Of a stretch of DNA of 18,207 bases, positions 7,028-13,101 are shown piece after piece; position 1 is the first letter of the stretch; each line of letters opens with the position of its first letter. The translations under genes and the position numbers were made by a program. The DNA is taken from the NCBI GenBank assembly GCA_937924675.1, contig CALEVL010000276.1:1-18207 (forward strand), read 5' to 3'. The stretch comes from an uncultured Ignavibacteria bacterium. Its GTDB lineage: Bacteria; Bacteroidota; Ignavibacteria; Tepidaquicellales; Tepidaquicellaceae. The notes below the pieces were generated by a model, which ran no database searches, had not been told where the DNA came from, and worked only from the letters and a program-made list of their open reading frames with translations.

Positions 7028-8476
7028 ATGATTGAAAAGATAAGAAGCCTTTCGAAAGACACGCTTATTTACGGTGTAAATACTATTGTCGGGAGATTTC
7101 TCAACTTTATCCTCGTACCATATTATACAAACAAGTTTCTTCCGGAAGAATATGGAGTCGTTGCACTGCTCTATTCTTACATAGCAATTCTGAATGTATT
7201 TTTCTCGATAGGTCTAGAGTCCGGATATATGAGGTTTTCTTCAATCAGGGAGACCGGATCTGACAAAGAGAATTTTTCAAATCCCTATCTTATAAATGTA
7301 ATCAACTCGTTTTTCCTTGGACTGTTGCTTTATATCTTTGCAGATCAGGCAGCATATGTACTTCAGATTGACTCTCAATATGCGTACTTAGTCCGCTATA
7401 TGGCTGCAATCCTTTTCTTCGATTCTATTGTGCTTATTCCTTTTGCTTACTTGCGGCTGAACAACAAAGCACTGAAGTTCTCTACATATAAGATTGTTAA
7501 TATTGTTCTCAATGTTGCGCTTAACTTCATACTCATTTCATATCTTAATATGGGAATTGAAGCTATCTTCATCAGTAATCTCATTGCCTCTGCAGTTACA
7601 TTTCTCTTTGTAATTCCTATCGTTTCATTTAACTGGACGTTTTCATTTAATAAGAAGCTTGTCAATGATCTGATGAGGTTCTCATTACCTTTTATACCAA
7701 CAGGCATTGCAGCAAACATTACGCAGATCATCGACAGACCTATACTGAAGATCCTTTCCGATGACAGCACAGTGGGAATCTATCAGGCAAATTACAAGCT
7801 GGGAATATTTATGATGCTTATCGTATCAATGTTCGAGTATGCCTGGCGTCCGTTCTTTCTGAAGAATGCAGGTGAGAAGAATGCAAAGGAAATTTTCTCT
7901 AAAGTGCTTACGGCTTTTGTGATAGTTGGTTCTTTTATTGTGCTGCTGATATCACTATTAATCTCAGATATTGTAAAAGCAAAACTGCCGTTCGGATTTC
8001 ATCTCATTGGTAAAGCTTACTGGAGTGGCCTTGGCATTGTACCAATAATACTGTTTTCTTACCTGCTCTATGGGATGTATATCAATTTCATGGCAGGAAT
8101 TAACATTGAGAAGAAAACATCATATCTTCCGTTAATAACTCTTGCCGGAGCTGTAACAAACATAGTTGGGATATTCCTGCTTTATCCGTTGCTTGGGCTT
8201 GAGGGAGTAGCTTCAGCAACTCTTCTGAGTTATTTAGTTATGATGCTTGGAATGTATTTTGTTTCAAATAAATTCTATCCCGTTAGTTATGAAATTGGAA
8301 AAGTAACTTCAGTAATATTGATAATGATCCTGACGTATTGTGTTTATTACTTCATTAATGTTGCTTTGGATCTTTCATGGTATATGAAACTTATCTTTCC
8401 CATTCTCTTCTTATCAATTCTTGTGCTGGCAAAGATATTCGATCCGCGGATAATCAAGCGGCTTGCAGGCCGGTAA
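7028..8476 (+). CDS. Polysaccharide/O-antigen flippase-like membrane protein (Wzx/MATE-like)
   Basis: 482 residues, almost entirely hydrophobic, with about 12–14 predicted transmembrane segments. The N-terminus SLSKDTLIYGVNTIVGRFLNFILVPYYTNKFLPEEYGVVALLYSY is characteristic of the polysaccharide-transport (PST) branch of the MOP superfamily. These proteins flip undecaprenyl-linked oligosaccharides across the inner membrane. Later matches are the central FSLPFIPTGIAANITQIIDRPIL and the loop GIYQANYKLGIFMMLIV. Length is normal. No glycosyltransferase, polymerase or chain-length regulator is nearby, so it is an orphan flippase and its sugar cargo cannot be inferred. The gene begins just after a terminator and is followed by lexA with a 79-bp gap. 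A lipid II flippase role (MurJ-like) is less likely by sequence character. Confidence 0.9.
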   Translation: MIEKIRSLSKDTLIYGVNTIVGRFLNFILVPYYTNKFLPEEYGVVALLYSYIAILNVFFSIGLESGYMRFSSIRETGSDKENFSNPYLINVINSFFLGLLLYIFADQAAYVLQIDSQYAYLVRYMAAILFFDSIVLIPFAYLRLNNKALKFSTYKIVNIVLNVALNFILISYLNMGIEAIFISNLIASAVTFLFVIPIVSFNWTFSFNKKLVNDLMRFSLPFIPTGIAANITQIIDRPILKILSDDSTVGIYQANYKLGIFMMLIVSMFEYAWRPFFLKNAGEKNAKEIFSKVLTAFVIVGSFIVLLISLLISDIVKAKLPFGFHLIGKAYWSGLGIVPIILFSYLLYGMYINFMAGINIEKKTSYLPLITLAGAVTNIVGIFLLYPLLGLEGVASATLLSYLVMMLGMYFVSNKFYPVSYEIGKVTSVILIMILTYCVYYFINVALDLSWYMKLIFPILFLSILVLAKIFDPRIIKRLAGR

Positions 8477-8507
8477 GCTAAGCTGAGAAAATTTTCTCAG
8501 AATAGCT
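8476..8507. promoter_or_regulatory. 32-bp palindrome upstream of lexA, candidate operator
   Basis: The core CTGAGAAAATTTTCTCAG (8483–8500) is a perfect 18-bp palindrome. AGCTA (8476–8480) and TAGCT (8503–8507) extend it as outer arms, leaving only two mismatched base pairs in 32 bp. It has no loop and no T-run on either strand, so it does not look like a terminator. Its centre lies 64 bp before the lexA ATG, and it follows the flippase stop directly. An operator for LexA autoregulation is a reasonable guess; the sequence is neither the E. coli (CTG-N10-CAG) nor the B. subtilis box. Confidence 0.5.
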
Positions 8508-8522
8508 CTCAAAAAAATCACT

Positions 8523-8541
8523 TGCATAATAGTTTGATGCA
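8523..8541. promoter_or_regulatory. Inverted repeat TGCAT-N9-ATGCA in the lexA leader
   Basis: TGCAT (8523–8527) and ATGCA (8537–8541) are reverse complements across 9 bp and sit 15–33 bp before the lexA start. CATAAT (8525–8530) overlaps the left arm and could be a −10 box. It is a second, weaker candidate operator; a short repeat like this may be chance. Confidence 0.25.
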
Positions 8542-8555
8542 TACCATATTTAGTT

Positions 8556-9173
8556 ATGGATAATCTTACATTCAAACAAAAAGAGATATTGAGTTTCATC
8601 TCAGAGTTTTCGGAAGACAATTCGTTTCCGCCTACACTCAAGGAAATAGCAGGCAGATTCGGTGTTACCATTGGTACTGTTCAGGATCATGTCAATGCCT
8701 TAAAGCAGAAGGGATATCTGGAAAGAAAAAAGGATATCGCCCGTGGATTCAGAGTTGTCGGAATGGATAAGAAAGCAACTCCCGGAACAAATGCCAAGCT
8801 GATACCGCTATACGGAAATGTTGCCGCAGGAGAGCCAATATTTGCAACTGACAATATTCAAGGATATGTGACAATGGAGAAAGGTAAGTCGGGACATCAT
8901 ATTCATTTTGCACTCAAAGTGAAGGGGGACAGTATGATAGACTCCGGGATCTATGATGGTGATATTGTAATTGTCAGAAAGCAAGACAGTGCGGAAGATG
9001 GAGATATTGTTATTGCTTTGCTTGAAGATGAAGCAACGGTTAAGACATTGAGAAACAAGAGAATAAGAGCATACCTCGAGGCATCAAATGCGAGGTACAA
9101 ATCTATAATTGACAGGCCGTTTCAGGTTATCGGAAAAGTTATCGAATTACGAAGAGCTTATGTGCAGGGTTAG
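8556..9173 (+). CDS. lexA: LexA repressor, SOS-response regulator
   Basis: 205 residues, the normal length. LexA represses DNA-damage genes and cleaves itself when bound to activated RecA. The winged-helix domain (~1–68) shows LTFKQKEILSFISEF, SFPPTLKEIAGRFGV and recognition helix TIGTVQDHVNALKQKGYLER. The S24 peptidase domain (~83–200) is complete: cleavage site Ala91–Gly92 in GNVAAGEP, nucleophile Ser126 in KGDSMIDSGIYDGD and general-base Lys163 in ATVKTLRN. The recognition helix resembles the Gram-positive type (TV..H...L..KG) more than the E. coli type. A palindrome upstream suggests autoregulation. The gene ends with a 4-bp tail-to-tail overlap with purB. Orphan S24 regulators (UmuD, phage repressors) are excluded by the complete LexA-type DNA-binding domain. 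Confidence 0.97.
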   Translation: MDNLTFKQKEILSFISEFSEDNSFPPTLKEIAGRFGVTIGTVQDHVNALKQKGYLERKKDIARGFRVVGMDKKATPGTNAKLIPLYGNVAAGEPIFATDNIQGYVTMEKGKSGHHIHFALKVKGDSMIDSGIYDGDIVIVRKQDSAEDGDIVIALLEDEATVKTLRNKRIRAYLEASNARYKSIIDRPFQVIGKVIELRRAYVQG

Positions 9174-10468
9174 TTACTGATCCCAACACGCTTGAAAATG
9201 AAATCCACATTCTTAGATGATTTCTTATAATCGAAGACATCTTCTAGTTCATTGATTGAAAGGAATTTCAGAACTTCCTTATCTTTGAGAAGAAGTTTTC
9301 TGAAGTCTTCTTTGCTTGACCAACTCCTCATTGCTACATTCTGCACGATTCTGTAGGCATCTTCGCGTTTCATTTTCTTGTCAATAAGCTTAAGCAATAA
9401 TGTCTGACTAAATACAAGTCCGGTTGTGAGTTCAAGATTTCGCTTTATGTTCTCTTCGTTAACTACTATGTATTTAATGATACTGGTAAATTGATTTAAA
9501 GCATAATCGACAAGAGTTGTTGAGTCAGGAAGAATAACTCTTTCTACAGAAGAATGGCTGATGTCTCTTTCATGCCAAAGTGCTATGTTCTCAAATGCTG
9601 CCAAAGTATTGCCACGGATAATTCTTGCAATACCGCTGAGTCTTTCACAGGTTATTGGATTTTTCTTATGCGGCATTGCTGATGAACCTTTTTGGCCTTT
9701 GGTGAATGCCTCTTCAAGTTCCAGGGCTTCAGTCTTTTGCAAGTGCCTAATTTCGGTTGCAAATTTTTCAATGGAAGACGCAATTAGCGCCAGTGTTGAC
9801 ATATATTCCGCATGTCTGTCTCTTTGAAGTATTTGTGTTGATATCTTAGTAGTTTTGAGGCCAAGTTTATCGCAGACATATTTCTCTACTTTGGGAGAGA
9901 TATGTTCATAAGTCCCGACCGCTCCTGAAATTTGTCCAACAGAAATTCCGGCTAATGCTCTTTTCCATCTTTCGATGTTTCTTTGCATCTCATCATACCA
10001 TAAGGCAAATTTCAGCCCCAAGGTTACAGGTTCTGCATGAACCCCATGAGTTCTGCCTATCATAGTCAGATATTTGTATTTCCTGGCTTTAATTTTAAGC
10101 TGCTTGCATAATTCATACATGTCCTCAAGAATGATCATACCCGCCTCTTTCATTTGAACGGACAAGCCTGTGTCAATTATATCTGAACTCGTCATTCCCA
10201 TGTGAATGAATCTTGAATCTATGCCTATATGCTCGTTGACGTTTGTAAGGAATGCAATAACGTCATGTTTGACTTTTTCTTCGATCTTGAGAATTCTCTT
10301 TGTATTGAATTGTGCCTTACTCTTGATATTCTGCAATGCCCTAAGTGGAACATTACCCAATTTGACCTGAGCTTCAGTTGCAAGAATCTCAATTTCCAGC
10401 CAGATTCTGAACTTGTTTTCATCAGACCATATATCAGCCATTATCTTTCTGGAGTAACGAGGTATCAT
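9170..10468 (-). CDS. purB: Adenylosuccinate lyase
   Basis: 432 residues. PurB removes fumarate from SAICAR and from adenylosuccinate, serving two steps of purine synthesis. It belongs to the aspartase/fumarase superfamily, with active sites shared across a homotetramer. Visible marks are KHDVIAFLTNV (67–77), HMGMTSSDIIDTGLSVQM (89–106), GRTHGVHAEPVTLG (138–151, catalytic-type His141) and the superfamily signature GSSAMPHKKNP (261–271), whose mobile loop carries the catalytic serine (Ser262 or Ser263). The N-terminus MIPRYSRKIMADIWSDENKF is typical of bacterial PurB, so the ATG at 10468 is well supported despite no Shine-Dalgarno. It lies 20 bp after the SpoIIE-type phosphatase gene on the same strand, probably in one transcript, and its stop overlaps that of lexA by 4 bp. 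No other purine genes are near. Confidence 0.96.
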   Translation of the reverse strand: MIPRYSRKIMADIWSDENKFRIWLEIEILATEAQVKLGNVPLRALQNIKSKAQFNTKRILKIEEKVKHDVIAFLTNVNEHIGIDSRFIHMGMTSSDIIDTGLSVQMKEAGMIILEDMYELCKQLKIKARKYKYLTMIGRTHGVHAEPVTLGLKFALWYDEMQRNIERWKRALAGISVGQISGAVGTYEHISPKVEKYVCDKLGLKTTKISTQILQRDRHAEYMSTLALIASSIEKFATEIRHLQKTEALELEEAFTKGQKGSSAMPHKKNPITCERLSGIARIIRGNTLAAFENIALWHERDISHSSVERVILPDSTTLVDYALNQFTSIIKYIVVNEENIKRNLELTTGLVFSQTLLLKLIDKKMKREDAYRIVQNVAMRSWSSKEDFRKLLLKDKEVLKFLSINELEDVFDYKKSSKNVDFIFKRVGISN

Positions 10469-10488
10469 TTGTTAGAATTATTATAGAA

Positions 10489-13026
10489 TTAATTTGCAGA
10501 AAATTTGCTGCCGGAAATTCTGGCAACAACAAGTGTAATATCATCATTCTGTTCCGCCCCGGCCCTGAATTCAGAAACTGAATCTATCAATTCTCTCTGA
10601 ATTGTAATGCAGGGAAGATTTCTGTTTTTTGCTATTATATCAAAAACTTTATCCGTTCCAAACTCTTCACGGTTGTTATTCATTGCTTCTGTCAATCCAT
10701 CAGAATAGAAAACAAAAAGATTCTCTGCAGAAATAGGTATCTCAACTTCTTCAAGAACATCTTCGAAGTAATGTTCACTCTCCAGTCCAAGACCCATACC
10801 ACGGCTTTTCAGAAATTCAAACTTCCCATTGACTGAATAGATGATTGGATTATGACCTGCACGACAAATCTTCGCAACCATCTTCTCGAGATCAAACAAT
10901 GCAACTACCGTGGTGATAAAGGATTTTCTGTCAATCTTCTGATGTATCAGCTTGTTTACTTCAATTAGTATTTCTTTCGGAGTCCTGAAAACAACAGAGG
11001 CAAACTGAATCATAGCCTGTACTTTGGACATGTAGATCGCGGCAGGAATTCCTTTGCCGGAAACATCTGCAACAACAACAAGCATCTTTTTATCACTGAG
11101 TTTTATCACATCATAGAAATCTCCGCCAATCAGTTTGGCCGGATTGTAGAACCCTGAAACTTCAATACCATCAATGGAATCTATAGCCTGTGGCAGAAGT
11201 CCCATTTGAATTTTTCTGGCAATATGTAGTTCTTCCTCGATCTTCTGCTTTGAGATCTTTTCCTGTTGCAATCTCGAATTTTCAAATGCAATTGCTGCCT
11301 GAGATGCAAGAGTCTTCAACAAATCGATATCTTCTTCTGAATAAGCTTTCCCGGATGGTTTTTCACCAAAGTTAAGTGCACCGACAAGATCATCCTTTAT
11401 ATGGATTGGAACTGAAAGAACATAGTTCTCTTTGCGTATTGCATCTTTGCTTTCTTCGTCAATCAAGTAATCTTCGAGATACACATCTGTGAGAAACTTT
11501 GCTTCTTTGTCATCTCTGTAGAGACTTGATATAGCTTTGTCAAAAGTATCATCCTGCCCTATGACTCTCCCGCTGCCGGGGGAGCTTTCATATTCTGCAA
11601 CCAATGTCTGATAGAAATCAGGATCCCTGAACCACACGTTCAAAGTACTGACTCCCATTGTATCCCTTATTGAAGTTCCAAGCTTATCAATGATTTGCTT
11701 CATGTTAGTTTGATAAGGAAGTTCTTCTGAGAATTCAAGCAGTGATTTACGATAGTTGTATCGTTCTCTGTACAATTGCTTATCCACAAACAGCTTGGCC
11801 TTGTTGTTTACAAAATCAAAACTGAAAGTTACAATGACAATCATTGCAATGGTAAGGATTTGCTTATTCTCCGGAAGAAATTGTCCGAGAAGCGAATCAA
11901 GAACCAGAACAAGAAGAAGATAAATCCCAACAATGAATGCGGTAATAATACCGAACACCAATCCCTTTTTTACTATGAACTCTGTATCAAGAATCCGGTA
12001 TTTCACAATTGAGAATCCAAACGAAATCGGAATTGCAAGAACAAGTGCTGATGGAAGATAAAGCCAGGGCTGAATGAGAAAGTTGGGCTTGTTTATGAAA
12101 ACAGGAAGCAAAGCAGTATAAACAAAACCAACAAGTGCAATCAGGAAACCGTAAAGAACAATTCTTAACGGCTTCCTCTGAGATTCTTCCTTTATCTTAG
12201 AAAATGATATAAGAAATGAAATTATGCCTGTAACTATATATGATACATAAATAATGATGACAACAGAATTGAGACGGATAAATTTCATGTCTGAAAAGCT
12301 TGCAAATCTCATACTGACAGCTGCCAAAATAGAAAAACCATATGCAAAGATGAGAAGGAAATTTCTCTTTTTGAATTCAACCTTTGTGGGATAAGACAGG
12401 AAGAAGTGAAGAAACAAAGGATAGAAAAAAATACCGCCAATAAGTGAAAGAAAAAGTATCGGGTTTCCCATCAGAGGTACATTCATTTGACCTACTGCCA
12501 CAAAGCCGCATACGGCGGCACAACCCAGGAAGAAGAATAATTGAGACGTGAGTTCCTTTGGCTTGGAATATCCGACTATATGACCGATGAACAGGAATCC
12601 GAATCCGAGTAAAGAAAAAATCAGGAACAGAGCATTAAAAACTTTATAGACTTTTACTTCAGTTTCTATAACTTCACTGCCTCTGATTATCTTATACTTG
12701 ATCATCTCTCCTGTGTCATAAGAATTCAGAATCTTCTGAGCTTCAACCGAATTCTTGAATTTTTGTCCTCCCAGTTCTATCAGAATGTCACCATCCTTAA
12801 TACCGGCTTCGTCAGTATTACCTCCCGGAAGGATTTGAGTGATCATCAAAGCACTTTCAAGATCTTTGTCATTTACCCGCTCCACCCACAAGCAATCATC
12901 AGAAGTCATTCTGTCCGTAAACATTGTCTGAATGAAGATCACGGATGCATATACAAAGCAAAACAAAGCGAGAGAAGTATATGCTACTCTTAATGTTCCA
13001 TCGGAAAATTTATTCAGAAATGACAT
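10489..13026 (-). CDS. Membrane PDZ–multi-TM–GAF–SpoIIE (PP2C-type) serine phosphatase
   Basis: 845-residue sensor phosphatase. Order: TM1 (~13–35); an extracytoplasmic PDZ domain (~58–125, GGNTDEAGIKDGDILIELGG); about nine more membrane segments between ~130 and ~405; a short basic linker (QLYRERYNYRKSLLEFSEEL) of the kind found between 7TM modules and GAF domains; GAF (~437–585); a coiled linker (~585–608); and a SpoIIE/PP2C domain (~615–838). The metal-binding acidic residues are present: GGDFYD (634–639), Asp654 in ADVSGKG, Asp776 in YSDGLTEA and the NDD of EQNDDIT. The catalytic part should therefore be active. In such proteins the phosphatase usually acts on a phosphorylated anti-sigma-factor antagonist (STAS protein); no STAS or RsbW-like gene is in the window. 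It is followed 20 bp later by purB and preceded 75 bp upstream by the patatin-barrel gene. Confidence 0.93.
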   Translation of the reverse strand: MSFLNKFSDGTLRVAYTSLALFCFVYASVIFIQTMFTDRMTSDDCLWVERVNDKDLESALMITQILPGGNTDEAGIKDGDILIELGGQKFKNSVEAQKILNSYDTGEMIKYKIIRGSEVIETEVKVYKVFNALFLIFSLLGFGFLFIGHIVGYSKPKELTSQLFFFLGCAAVCGFVAVGQMNVPLMGNPILFLSLIGGIFFYPLFLHFFLSYPTKVEFKKRNFLLIFAYGFSILAAVSMRFASFSDMKFIRLNSVVIIIYVSYIVTGIISFLISFSKIKEESQRKPLRIVLYGFLIALVGFVYTALLPVFINKPNFLIQPWLYLPSALVLAIPISFGFSIVKYRILDTEFIVKKGLVFGIITAFIVGIYLLLVLVLDSLLGQFLPENKQILTIAMIVIVTFSFDFVNNKAKLFVDKQLYRERYNYRKSLLEFSEELPYQTNMKQIIDKLGTSIRDTMGVSTLNVWFRDPDFYQTLVAEYESSPGSGRVIGQDDTFDKAISSLYRDDKEAKFLTDVYLEDYLIDEESKDAIRKENYVLSVPIHIKDDLVGALNFGEKPSGKAYSEEDIDLLKTLASQAAIAFENSRLQQEKISKQKIEEELHIARKIQMGLLPQAIDSIDGIEVSGFYNPAKLIGGDFYDVIKLSDKKMLVVVADVSGKGIPAAIYMSKVQAMIQFASVVFRTPKEILIEVNKLIHQKIDRKSFITTVVALFDLEKMVAKICRAGHNPIIYSVNGKFEFLKSRGMGLGLESEHYFEDVLEEVEIPISAENLFVFYSDGLTEAMNNNREEFGTDKVFDIIAKNRNLPCITIQRELIDSVSEFRAGAEQNDDITLVVARISGSKFSAN

Positions 13027-13041
13027 AATAGATGCCTGTCA

Positions 13042-13097
13042 GATAGTTTAATTCAATTCAGATTACGAAAGTCTCTTGTTATTGTTTCCAAACTATC
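13042..13097. repeat. 8-bp inverted repeat in the gap between phosphatase and patatin genes
   Basis: GATAGTTT (13042–13049) and AAACTATC (13090–13097) are perfect reverse complements across 40 bp, filling most of the 75-bp gap. There is no T-run after it on the − strand, so it is not a standard terminator. It might be a long-loop leader structure for the phosphatase mRNA, or chance in AT-rich sequence. Confidence 0.3.
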
Positions 13098-13101
13098 ATG
13101 C

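Noticed and set aside
8476..8507. Reading the lexA upstream palindrome as a terminator for the flippase gene
   Set aside because: It has no loop at the centre and no T-run on either strand, unlike the two clear terminators in this window.
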